A stretch of 54,674 nucleotides of DNA, from the NCBI GenBank assembly GCA_003144275.1, contig NJBF01000007.1, positions 41,994 to 96,667 on the forward strand. The letters are read 5' to 3'. Shown piece after piece: positions 1 through 9,600 of this stretch. Position 1 is the stretch's first letter. Each line of letters starts with the position of its first letter. The notes beneath the pieces were generated by a model, which saw only the letters and a list, made by a program, of their open reading frames with translations, had not been told where the DNA came from and did not search any database. Source of the stretch: Candidatus Heimdallarchaeota archaeon B3_Heim. GTDB taxonomy: Archaea > Asgardarchaeota > Heimdallarchaeia > Hodarchaeales > Hodarchaeaceae. Position numbers and translations under genes: made by a program.

Positions 1-629
1 TTAAGATCAAACGAGAGGAATATGTTTCTATAATGGGTCCATCTGGATCGGGAAAAAGTACCATTTTCAATGCTATTGGTGGTTTAGATACAGTTACTAG
101 TGGCGAAATTTACATAGACCAAGTAGACATAGCTGAATTGGATGCCTATGAATTAGCATGGTTGAGGAATCGGAAAATTGGATATATCTTTCAGACATTT
201 AACTTACTACTTGCCTTTTCTGCACAGGAAAATATTGAAATTCCAATGGTATTTGCTGGTGTTCCAAGAGAGGATAGAAAGAAGAAATCAAAAGAAATTT
301 TAAAAATGGTGGGCTTAGAAGATCGAGCTAAGAATAAGCCAGGTCAGTTATCGGGGGGACAGCAACAGCGAGTGGCAATAGCTCGAGCTCTAGCCAATGA
401 TCCTGCAATCATACTAGCAGATGAACCGACTGCGAACCTCGATTTAGCAACAGGATTGGAAATAATCGGGTTGCTCAAAAGGCTCAACGAAGAACAAGGA
501 ACGACAATTGTGTCTGCTACACATGATCTGAAAATGATTAGCATTAGTGACAGAATTATCTGGATTCGAGATGGAAAAGTAGATAGAATTGAAGACAGAG
601 CTGATATTCAAGTAGACGCAATGACGTAA
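1..629 (+). CDS. ABC transporter ATP-binding protein, LolD/MacB type (5' end outside window)
   Basis: This is the ATPase subunit of an ABC export or lipoprotein-release type transporter, acting on the cytoplasmic face of the membrane. The frame is open to the left window edge (codons from base 3), so the true N-terminus is missing; the ATG at 33 lies only just before the Walker A motif and cannot be the real start. Visible motifs are Walker A (GPSGSGKST), a Q-loop (IFQTFN), the ABC signature ([15 protein letters not shown]), Walker B (IILADEPT) and the H-loop (SATHD). It ends 4 nt before a second ATPase gene with the same motifs, so the two probably form a heterodimer. A likely permease partner is the FtsX-containing protein at 6649-11154 (inference from family pairing and proximity). 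Confidence 0.92.
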   Translation, partial: KIKREEYVSIMGPSGSGKSTIFNAIGGLDTVTSGEIYIDQVDIAELDAYELAWLRNRKIGYIFQTFNLLLAFSAQENIEIPMVFAGVPREDRKKKSKEILKMVGLEDRAKNKPGQLSGGQQQRVAIARALANDPAIILADEPTANLDLATGLEIIGLLKRLNEEQGTTIVSATHDLKMISISDRIIWIRDGKVDRIEDRADIQVDAMT

Positions 630-633
630 TGGA

Positions 634-1380
634 GTGAAAAAGTTGTCAGAAGATATTACCATACAGATGGAGAATGTAGTAAAAACTTATCAACTGGGAA
701 GTCAGGAAGTCAAGGCATTAAACGGAATTTCCCTTTCTATCCCACGCGGTGAGTTTCATGTTATCATGGGTCCATCTGGATCAGGAAAAACAACATTTCT
801 CAATATGGTTGGTGCACTAGACGTTCCTTCGGAAGGTGAGGTCTACTTTGAGGGGGTTCCTCTTTCTAATCTGACTCAAAAACAACTAGCTTCCTTGAGA
901 GCATATAAAATCGGATTTATCTTTCAAACATTTAATTTAGTACCAGTAATAACAGCCTTGGAGAATGTTACTCTACCATTAATATTTCAGAATTATCCTC
1001 GAGAAGAACGAAGAAAAAGAGCAAAAGAAATATTAAAACGCGTTGGTTTAGAGGATCGAATGAACCACACACCAGATGAATTGTCTGGAGGACAACAACA
1101 GCGAGTCGCCATCGCTCGTGCACTTGCAGGGGAGCCAAGTCTTGTCTTAGCAGACGAACCAACTGGAAATCTAGATTTAAAAACAGGATTTTCCATAGTC
1201 GAATTATTAAGAAAAATTTGTCATGAAACTGGTGTTACAGTGATAAATTCGACTCATGACTTGAAATTAATCGATATTGCTGATAAGATTTCGTGGTTAC
1301 GAGACGGTGTTATAACAAGAACCCAAAAAAGAATTGATGTGTCGATATCTTCTGAAGATGTGACTATTCCTTCATATTAA
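634..1380 (+). CDS. ABC transporter ATP-binding protein, LolD/MacB type
   Basis: This is a second complete ATPase of the MacB/LolD family, about 245 residues, the usual size. It carries Walker A (GPSGSGKTT), Q-loop (IFQTFN), signature ([15 protein letters not shown]), Walker B ([12 protein letters not shown]) and H-loop (NSTHD), all intact. The GTG at 634 has no room for a ribosome site. A TTG at 643 is preceded by GGAG at 631-634 with 8 nt spacing, and is the better start. The gene follows the first ATPase almost without gap and must be co-transcribed with it. ATPases of this family energise FtsX/MacB-type permeases, and one such domain lies in the 1501-residue protein 5 kb downstream. The substrate is unknown. 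Confidence 0.93.
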   Translation: MKKLSEDITIQMENVVKTYQLGSQEVKALNGISLSIPRGEFHVIMGPSGSGKTTFLNMVGALDVPSEGEVYFEGVPLSNLTQKQLASLRAYKIGFIFQTFNLVPVITALENVTLPLIFQNYPREERRKRAKEILKRVGLEDRMNHTPDELSGGQQQRVAIARALAGEPSLVLADEPTGNLDLKTGFSIVELLRKICHETGVTVINSTHDLKLIDIADKISWLRDGVITRTQKRIDVSISSEDVTIPSY

Positions 1381-1473
1381 CACTCTATAAAGAATTTTCT
1401 TCAGGAAAAAACTTAAAAGTTGACAGAATATATTCAAAAAAACACGTTAAATACAAAATTTGGTGAGTAAATT

Positions 1474-1659
1474 TTGGCAGAAAATAGTGATATTATTGCA
1501 GGTGTATGCGTTGTATTAGCTCTACTACTTGCTATTTATAGTACTCCTGTGATGGATGCAATTGGTGAATTATTATTATTTCTCATTGAAATTGGGTTAC
1601 TCATATTAATAGTAGTGACTGCAATTTATGGACAGCGTATGTCAAGAAGCCGTGGATAA
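1474..1659 (+). CDS. Small two-helix membrane protein, unknown function
   Basis: This short protein (61 residues) is almost entirely two hydrophobic helices, at about residues 8-28 and 31-53, followed by a short basic tail (GQRMSRSRG). The TTG start at 1474 is supported by a GGTGAG ribosome site 6-7 nt upstream. It lies 93 nt behind the second ABC ATPase on the same strand and may belong to that unit, possibly as a small accessory subunit. No family is recognised. It is convergent with the next gene, 17 nt away. Confidence 0.6.
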   Translation: MAENSDIIAGVCVVLALLLAIYSTPVMDAIGELLLFLIEIGLLILIVVTAIYGQRMSRSRG

Positions 1660-1676
1660 TTTATTCGATCCATCCC

Positions 1677-4103
1677 TTAAGGACATTTCTCGATTGGGGT
1701 AAGCACGACATAGAAAATTTCTCCTTCATGTAGATCAAATTTTATTCCAGTATTCAGCTCTTTTTTTGAGAGAGTGAGGACATTTGTTCTCTTGACTCTG
1801 CTAAGTGTTTGAATCCTCATCTCATAGTTTTCATAATCTCTTGGATAAAAAGTGATCTGACAGTTAGTGTGTTCAACTAACGGATTATAAATAATGAAGT
1901 TTAGTTTCTTAGGAGGAAAAATGTCCATCAAAGGAAAATCGAAAAGATCTAGATTTAAAACCATTATATCAGGCTTGATACTTTTGGCTAATGCCTCAAA
2001 CATTAAATAAAGATATATTATTTCCCCTGCACCGTATATCTCCCTTCCCAAAGTGCCTGACCGTGCACCTTTTTTGGAATATTCCTGGGAAGCGGAAAAA
2101 TGCGGGGGTGTTTCCAGCATCTCAAGATCTTCAAATGGAATATATGGACAAGGGGTGTTTCTTCTCGATGGATAAATAAATTCCTCTGATAAGACGTTTG
2201 AGAAAAAATAGAAAGTATTAATCCTGATGAGATTCATGATTTTCATGGCACCTCTAGGCAAGATCTGAATTTTCTCTTCCTTTAAAGCTGTTTTCAAAAA
2301 TATTAACCATGGGAGGACTGATTCAATATTTTCTTTTACAGCAGGATATCGAATACCTATACATGCCATAGGCAATCCTAAATTAGATCGTTTACCCTTC
2401 CAATCAAATGAATTGTCATTATACCAGTAAAACATTCTTAATTCATTAAATAAGAACTTCCTCGCTATTTCTAAGTATGTATAATCTTTTGAAATACTAG
2501 CAAGTTCAGCAAATCCTGACACAGCATAAGCTATCTCAAAAGGTTCCCAAAATAATGTGTCTGGAGAAAATTCGGCCAGTTTCTTCGCGCTTTTGATTGC
2601 TTCGTCAAGATATTGACTTTTTTGAAAGAGATGGTAAGCTTCGATTACAATATATAAATGGATGCCAAGGCAGGCGTAATTTTTTGCTTTTCGTTTCCAA
2701 ATTATGTCCTGTTCACCCCTAGATCTCTTCAAGAGTATTTCTCTTTGTTCATCATCATCCAGAACTTCGTAAAGTGGTTTAAGAGTAAATGGATCATAAA
2801 AAGCAGTAATTTCATAATTATGCTTTTTAACGAACTCCATAGATTTTTTTACCATATTTCTAAACGTTTCGAGATAACTTTGACTATTGGAAAGCAAAGG
2901 GAAGAGTCGTACTACCCAACCTAACCTTAAAATAGGCTCAAAAAAGTACCACGAATCTCCAATTGAATATTCTGTTGCTTTAATTATAGTATGGCCTTTG
3001 TCAGGGTAATAATCTATATTATTATAAAAAAAATTTGAGGCAGGGTCAATAAAGTGATTTAAAGTCCTATACATTCGACGAACATGATTTTCTTGAGAAT
3101 TACTAGGATTTAGAGTTAAGTATAAGATCCAAGGCGGAAGAAGTGAGAGTAATGTCATTGTTTCAAATACATTTGATCTTCCTATTGCTTCTCTTCGTTG
3201 AAGTTCTGAGTCATCCATTACATAAGCATAATATTTAGGAGATTTTGGATCAACCCAACAATATTTTTCTTTCAAAAGATCATCAATGCATCCCTTAGAA
3301 AATTCTGTCCAATTTAACCCTTCTTTTGGATAGGGAACTTGTCCTGGAATTAATGAAAAACATCGAGTAATAAGATTCTCCATCAAATCCCATTGGTTTG
3401 GTTGTACTTCACAGTATTCCTGTGTAATATAATAGTCAAACACTATTGTTGACCCTTTCGGAAATGTTATTGACGATTTAAGGGGAATCCTATGTATTAA
3501 ACCAATTGTTCCACTTGAATGAACACCACATTCATAGATTGAAAATCGCTCTATGTTTTTTGGTGACATCCATTCCATTTTTGAAAAATTCATAAAGAAA
3601 AATGTTTGAACTTTTGATTCGGGATTCCAAACTGCCGCGGCTGGCATATCATTTGATTTCCACTCGTTAGTAGGAGGAGTATGTCGACTTGGCTGTTGAA
3701 TAGTCACCACATTTTTTGAAAGATGAATTTTCGGTATAAGATGGATTTTTATCTCAGGACCAGTTTTATAAAATGTATAATCTTTGTTGAATTTTATTTT
3801 AGTTGTAAAATGAATCCAAGGATGAATATTGTTCTGAGTTTCAATCTCTGTAGATATTGTAAATCCTACATCTCTTTTATTTTCAAGCTGGAGAAGTGAG
3901 TGATTTTTTTTTGCAGTACTGGGAAGAAAATCAGCTGCACAAATTGATATTCCATTTTCTAATGTTATGAGAGGTATTTTTGCACTTTCTTGCCATTTGT
4001 CTTTTATTCTAAGCTGTAAGAATATTATAAAGTGGTTTTTTTCTTTTTTCAACAAAATTGACTGATGTTCCGTTACCAAAAACTTGTTTTGGATTGATTC
4101 CAT
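1677..4103 (-). CDS. Large cytoplasmic protein of a predicted alpha/alpha-type family, paralogue of the surface protein at 18229-20094
   Basis: This is an 808-residue protein without signal peptide or membrane segment. Its C-terminal two thirds match the exported protein at 18229-20094 in order: NWT...IDDLL, PAxKENIES, NxxRIxxFYFFS, YIPxED, EIYGAGE..xxxLMFEAL and NLxxFD. The spacing suggests the same fold, probably a helical barrel of the kind found in many glycan-active enzymes (inference). The N-terminal 250 residues are beta-rich and absent from the paralogue. The C-terminal end, after the FYNP-like stretch, again looks like a beta-sandwich. It lies between the ABC genes and the transporter operon. 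The enzymatic activity is not identified; a glycoside hydrolase or lyase role is a guess from fold and context. Confidence 0.75.
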   Translation of the reverse strand: MESIQNKFLVTEHQSILLKKEKNHFIIFLQLRIKDKWQESAKIPLITLENGISICAADFLPSTAKKNHSLLQLENKRDVGFTISTEIETQNNIHPWIHFTTKIKFNKDYTFYKTGPEIKIHLIPKIHLSKNVVTIQQPSRHTPPTNEWKSNDMPAAAVWNPESKVQTFFFMNFSKMEWMSPKNIERFSIYECGVHSSGTIGLIHRIPLKSSITFPKGSTIVFDYYITQEYCEVQPNQWDLMENLITRCFSLIPGQVPYPKEGLNWTEFSKGCIDDLLKEKYCWVDPKSPKYYAYVMDDSELQRREAIGRSNVFETMTLLSLLPPWILYLTLNPSNSQENHVRRMYRTLNHFIDPASNFFYNNIDYYPDKGHTIIKATEYSIGDSWYFFEPILRLGWVVRLFPLLSNSQSYLETFRNMVKKSMEFVKKHNYEITAFYDPFTLKPLYEVLDDDEQREILLKRSRGEQDIIWKRKAKNYACLGIHLYIVIEAYHLFQKSQYLDEAIKSAKKLAEFSPDTLFWEPFEIAYAVSGFAELASISKDYTYLEIARKFLFNELRMFYWYNDNSFDWKGKRSNLGLPMACIGIRYPAVKENIESVLPWLIFLKTALKEEKIQILPRGAMKIMNLIRINTFYFFSNVLSEEFIYPSRRNTPCPYIPFEDLEMLETPPHFSASQEYSKKGARSGTLGREIYGAGEIIYLYLMFEALAKSIKPDIMVLNLDLFDFPLMDIFPPKKLNFIIYNPLVEHTNCQITFYPRDYENYEMRIQTLSRVKRTNVLTLSKKELNTGIKFDLHEGEIFYVVLTPIEKCP

Positions 4104-4395
4104 GAGAATTATCGACTCAAATTTTATCTTAAAATTTCTATTCAGTAGAGTAAGTCCTTACCCGTATAAATGAGCATATTCGTTTTTAGTAAATTATTGG
4201 GATATAGAATAATTGGAACCTAGCTCGTTATTACCTAAGAATTGAAGAACTTATCGAAAAACTTGGTTTTTTATTTCAACGGCATGAAGCTTTTTTTGAT
4301 TGGTTTTGTTATCTGGGGTAAAGGTTTTTTAACACACTAATATCGTTCCTACGAGCTAATTAATTTTTAACATTTGCCCTTCCTATCAGGTTTGT

Positions 4396-6594
4396 GTGAT
4401 TCAAATGAGTTCAGACGCTGAAAAAATAGAGAAATCAACTGAATTAGAGGAACTAGATCAACCTCAAACTGGATTAACAAAAAAATCGTTATTTATTGGA
4501 TTAGTGATCCTATTATTATGGGGACTAATGAGTATTTTTGCTGGTAACTTTGGAGAAGCTCCACATATTTTTATAGAGGAAATGAGTATCCTCTTCCCTT
4601 TCTTCCTGTTAATTTTCGGTCTTCAAGCTCTTGAAAGAGTACGAATAAGAGGTTTAAAACTAACCCGTCAAGAATTGACATTTATTTGGGGTTTATTAGT
4701 CGTTGGTATTCCCATAACTAATTCTGGATTTCTTGCTGGAAGATTATTATTAAACGCCATGTATCCTCTACGGGGCGAATCACCTCCACCCTCGAATTTT
4801 GCACCATTTTTCTGGGGACCTACGTCACCTGATGAGTATTATGCGGCGTTTGATGGCGGTGGTTTTCCTGATCTTGGTCAATGGTTACTACCACTTCTAT
4901 TTTGGGCAATAACGTCTTTTGCTTGGGCTTTCATGTGTCTATTCTTAATACAAATCTTTAGAAAACCTTGGATTGATGTAGAAAGACTAGCTTTTCCACT
5001 TGCTCAGCCTGTTCAAGAACTTTTAGAAGCGCCACTAGCCAAGCCTCATGAAAGGAATAGGAGGTATACTTGGTTATCCTTTGGAGCTTTGCTAGGAATA
5101 ATTTGGTCTTCATTTGAGTTTCTAAGAGTAGTTTATCCTGAATGGGGAGATATATTTGCAGATATCGATCTCTTAGGAATTAAACCAGGGAAGGCTTGGG
5201 CAGTGCGGATAGATTTCGGCCAGCTATTTGGTTTAAGTCAGTTTCTGCCTAATGCTTATCTTGAGTCACGGCCCGAACCAGTAATGATCGCTGTATTTCT
5301 TTTAGTATCCTTAAATGTCCTGCTATCGTCAATAATTTTTTATTTACTATTTTGGGTGCTTATTCCGATATTTCAGACAGAAGCAGGTTTAATAGCGCCA
5401 CCTACTGGGCCTCCTTGGGCATCACCTCCAGATATTGATTTAGGATTCGCAAAAGGTGGCGGAATGTCTCTCTTCACATTTGGTGAATGGGGAATCCTTT
5501 TTGGGTGCGCATTTTGGGCAATAATATTACAACGTCGGTATCTATGGAGAACAATAAAAGCAATCTGGGATCCCAGTGTTATAGATGAGTCAAACGAACC
5601 TATTCCTTATCGTGCGGCTTGGATTGGATTGTTCATCTGTTCTCTAATCTTCTTAATGGCTTTACTACTAAGTGGAGCACCTTTGATTGGTGGTATTTAC
5701 GCCATCTTGTTCCTCCTGATAGCATATGTAGCAGGAGCAAGACTTAGAGCGGAAACAGCAGGTATGGGAATTGGTCACCCGGGATATGTTCATCTGCATG
5801 GCATGCATTCAGTCCGAGTTCTCATAGGAACGGATAGTGATGGAAAACCGGTAGATCAACCTGGTTTCTATGTAACAGCGTTGTGGATACAATTCTTCCA
5901 GAGAGATGCCGCTCCTGCTTCCCCTGCAATTTCAGCACTAGAGTCTTACAATATCGCTCGGATTACGAAGACACGAACTAGGGATATTTTCATTAGTCAT
6001 TCTATTGGAGTAACCGCCATAATTATCTTATGTTTAACAGCTTGGCCTATTTTAACTTATTTCTATGGTCTGAGTAATGAATGGTCAGGAGAAGCAGGTC
6101 ACTACTTCGATTATACTGAATCAGCTTATGAATTAGTAACTGGAGGTTTCTGGGATTTCACTAGCTATCGTGTTGATATTTGGGGACAGGCAATCTTAGG
6201 AATAGTTTTCGCAATCGGGTTAAACATTATTCGTCTAGGAAGCCCCTGGCTTCCTTTAAATCCAATCGCAGCTCCGATACTTCTAAGCCTTCGCGGTGGA
6301 TATTGGTGGTTACCCATCTTAATAGCCTATATTCTCAAATATGGAGTAGTAAGAATTGGTGGTACACGAGCGTACACCACATTTCTATTACCTGCGGCTG
6401 TAGGATATCTCTTAGGTACAGCTGGCATATGGGGTTTTTCACTGGTCTCTATTATGATTCCAGCAATCTTTCCGATGATAATATTTAATTCCTCAATGGA
6501 ATTTATATATTATAACGGTATAATCCTTTTGATTTGGATCGCTTCGATCTTAGGAGTAGCTTTCTTCTTCTTAAAAAGATTAATGCAGAGTTGA
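4396..6594 (+). CDS. OPT-like multi-spanning transporter (DUF6785/DUF6784 type)
   Basis: This is an integral membrane protein of about 730 residues with a short charged cytoplasmic N-terminus and roughly 14-16 hydrophobic segments. The sequence after residue 190 (WIDVERLAFPLAQPVQELL) and the aromatic, proline-rich loops resemble the large prokaryotic family related to oligopeptide transporters (DUF6785 followed by DUF6784); I recognise this from pattern only. The first start is GTG 4396; an ATG at 4405 is an alternative. It begins a run of three same-strand genes spaced 54 and 18 nt apart, so it is co-transcribed with the M28-like/FtsX fusion and a second transporter. The substrate is unknown; peptides or oligomers released outside the cell are plausible. 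Confidence 0.75.
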   Translation: MIQMSSDAEKIEKSTELEELDQPQTGLTKKSLFIGLVILLLWGLMSIFAGNFGEAPHIFIEEMSILFPFFLLIFGLQALERVRIRGLKLTRQELTFIWGLLVVGIPITNSGFLAGRLLLNAMYPLRGESPPPSNFAPFFWGPTSPDEYYAAFDGGGFPDLGQWLLPLLFWAITSFAWAFMCLFLIQIFRKPWIDVERLAFPLAQPVQELLEAPLAKPHERNRRYTWLSFGALLGIIWSSFEFLRVVYPEWGDIFADIDLLGIKPGKAWAVRIDFGQLFGLSQFLPNAYLESRPEPVMIAVFLLVSLNVLLSSIIFYLLFWVLIPIFQTEAGLIAPPTGPPWASPPDIDLGFAKGGGMSLFTFGEWGILFGCAFWAIILQRRYLWRTIKAIWDPSVIDESNEPIPYRAAWIGLFICSLIFLMALLLSGAPLIGGIYAILFLLIAYVAGARLRAETAGMGIGHPGYVHLHGMHSVRVLIGTDSDGKPVDQPGFYVTALWIQFFQRDAAPASPAISALESYNIARITKTRTRDIFISHSIGVTAIIILCLTAWPILTYFYGLSNEWSGEAGHYFDYTESAYELVTGGFWDFTSYRVDIWGQAILGIVFAIGLNIIRLGSPWLPLNPIAAPILLSLRGGYWWLPILIAYILKYGVVRIGGTRAYTTFLLPAAVGYLLGTAGIWGFSLVSIMIPAIFPMIIFNSSMEFIYYNGIILLIWIASILGVAFFFLKRLMQS

Positions 6595-6648
6595 GAATAG
6601 ACCAAGATCTGATGGAAGACCCAGTCATGTAATTAAAATAGGAGAATA

Positions 6649-9600
6649 ATGATCTTGAAATTTGCCAGAATTTTATTCTTCTTTTTTTTCCTATTCTCCC
6701 TAGTAGCAAGCAATCATGTTTTCTTTGAGGATGGATATATTCAGGAAGATAGAGAAGAACAAATTGATAATCAAACAGAATTAGATATGTTTAACTCAAT
6801 TTCTAAAACAAACGAATTTCCAGGATATGAAGGATTAAGTGACCAAATCAATGAAACTTATTATGCAAATATACAAAGTCATATAACAAACTTCTCTACG
6901 TTTGATCAAAGTCGGTTTACTGGATATCCCGGGTATGAGTACGCAGCTAATTATATCCGAGATTTTTTTATCAGTCAAAACTTAGAGAATACTTCTTTCC
7001 TTACTTATCCTCTTTTAGTTCCGATTGATAAAAACACTATGATTGAAGTGAATGGAAAAAATTTCACAGCACACACTCTCATGCCTAATTCACTCAATCC
7101 TAGCAAAATTTCTTCAAATGGAACATCTGGTACCTTGATTTATGGAGGTACAGGTTCCTATTCTGATTTAAACGGTAAAAAGATTGAAGATGCGATTGTA
7201 GTACTTGAGTTTAATTCCTTGGGCAATTGGATAAATGTAGCGAGTCTAGGAGCGAGTGGAGTTGTTTTTCTACCTACTAACGACACAAATCGCTTTGAAG
7301 CTGAAGAAAAAGTTTTGGATATCCCACTTCACTTCCCAAGGCTCTATATTGAAAACCAAACGACTGCTACGACATTAAAAAACTTATCAATGCAAGGAGA
7401 TCAACAAGTCACGATTTTTTCCAATATGGAATGGACTTCGATAGCTGCTAAGAATGTGATAGGATTATTACCTGGTAAAAGTGAAGATATTATTATTGTC
7501 TCGGCTTATTTTGATTCAGCGTCAATAGTTCCATCTATCGCTCCTGGTGCAGATGAAGCTTGTGGCATTGCTACTATGTTAGAGTTTATTCGTATCATTA
7601 ATGATAATAATATCGTTCCTGAAAAAACAATTATGTTTTTAGCCCTTTCAGGACATAATCAACAGGCTGCTGGAGCAAGAAATTTCGTGGATCAGAATTA
7701 TAGCTCCTTAAATTTAAACAAAGGGATAAAACTATTTCTTTCATTCGATCTTTCGACTACTAACGATAAAATAGCTATCAATCCATATGGTTACTTATAC
7801 AAATTCCAACTCCAATATACCACAGGAAATCGACTTATTACGAAATTGAAAGATATTGCTGAAGATTTACTTCTCACTTACACAGATGAAATAATGAGTG
7901 AATCGGGCTATTCTTTTAATGTAAAATCTTATGTTACGAACAAAGAGTTTAGGGATATTGCCCCTATTAATTTTGTTGGTGATCATGAACCTTTCATTGC
8001 ATCTAATGTATTAGGATTATCATTATTTACGTCAGAGTCCCATCGCTTAAGATATAATACACCCACCGATTTATACACACAAATTTCCCCTAAGCAATAT
8101 GATTATCTGAAAAATCAAGCAGTGTATACCATTTGTGCTTTAACTCAACTAATCATTGATGAAGAACTTAATCCAATTTTAGAAAACCTTGAAAACAAAA
8201 AATTCTCATTAAAAGTTGCCACAAATGCTCATGTTGGTTACGGATATATTGAAGGGTTCGTAAAACAATATGATAAAACAAATGCATGGTTAATTAATGT
8301 TCCAAACGCTCTTGTTAGAATCAGATCCTACAACAGTCGTGATAGTAGTTTTGGAGAATACTCTTACATTACCAGAGCGGATAAAACAGGTTATTACCAA
8401 ATCCAAGGAGTTTCATCATCACAACCCGATTATCCCCTAGAATTTGTAGCTGAAGCATATTTATTTGATTCTGATGGAAATTTAATAAAAGCAATTGATC
8501 TCGGCACGCAAGGCCAATATTTCAAAAATTCAAATGCACTTACAAAACGCAAAACAACTGTAAATCCCACTGTTTTTGATTGCAGCACGCTAGGGATCTT
8601 TGGAATTTACCACCCATTTACACAAGTCAGTGCTGCCCAAAACCTTGATTATAAGATCTTGGATCCGCAAACACGAAATCAGTTCTTCTCTTACGGATAT
8701 ACTGGCTCAAAAACCGTGAGTTTAGTATTCCTACAACCAGATGTTCCTTCTATTGCGGTAGGAGTATATAATGATGGAATACTAGGTGTATATGCTACAA
8801 ATTCAGATAATCAAACTTTACGAGGAAAAGGTTATACAATAGGACAGGGAGAGTATAAAAATCTTGGTTTCTCCTCATTTATTACCGCAAGAGATTTCCT
8901 ATCAATTACTCAGACGTATATCTCATTGTACAGTCAGTATAATATTTATGATGCTTTAGTTGAGCTTACATATCAAACTGCCTCTGAGTTGTTGAACACT
9001 GCAAACGTTTTGAAAACCAATTATCAATATTCGCAGTCGATTGCGACAATAATCGAATCACAGACATGGGCTTATGATTCTTTTAGACAAGCAAGAAAAG
9101 TTATACAGGATGGAACCACCACATCTATATTCTTTGCTGTTCTCCTAATACCATTTGCTTTTGCACTATCTGCATTATTATTTAATTTCGATAGCGGTAT
9201 GAAACGAATATTAGCTACTAGCGCAATCTATGCTGCTGGATTTGGATTTTTCTATTTAATCCATCCAGGAATGCACCTCTCAAAGAATATTGCTATGATA
9301 ATATTAGGCGTAGTAGCGACAATATTTGTATTTCCAGCCCTATTCATGATTTATCAGGAGGGTTATGATTACCTCAAGAGTATACGTATCAAACAACTCG
9401 GATCACATTTTGCTGACACTTCACGAACCTCGACTTTGTTAATAGCCATGAGTACAGGCATCTCAAGGATGAAAAAGCGAAAAGGAAGGACAGTCATTGC
9501 TTTATCAGGGATAGTTCTCATTACTTTTTCCTTAACTCTTTTCACATCTGCCACTACTCAAATTGCTACATATTCAAAAGGAGAAAGCCAAAATATTGAC

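Noticed and set aside
2658..2924. An 88-codon plus-strand frame inside the 808-residue gene
   Set aside because: Antisense shadow over motifs shared with the exported paralogue.
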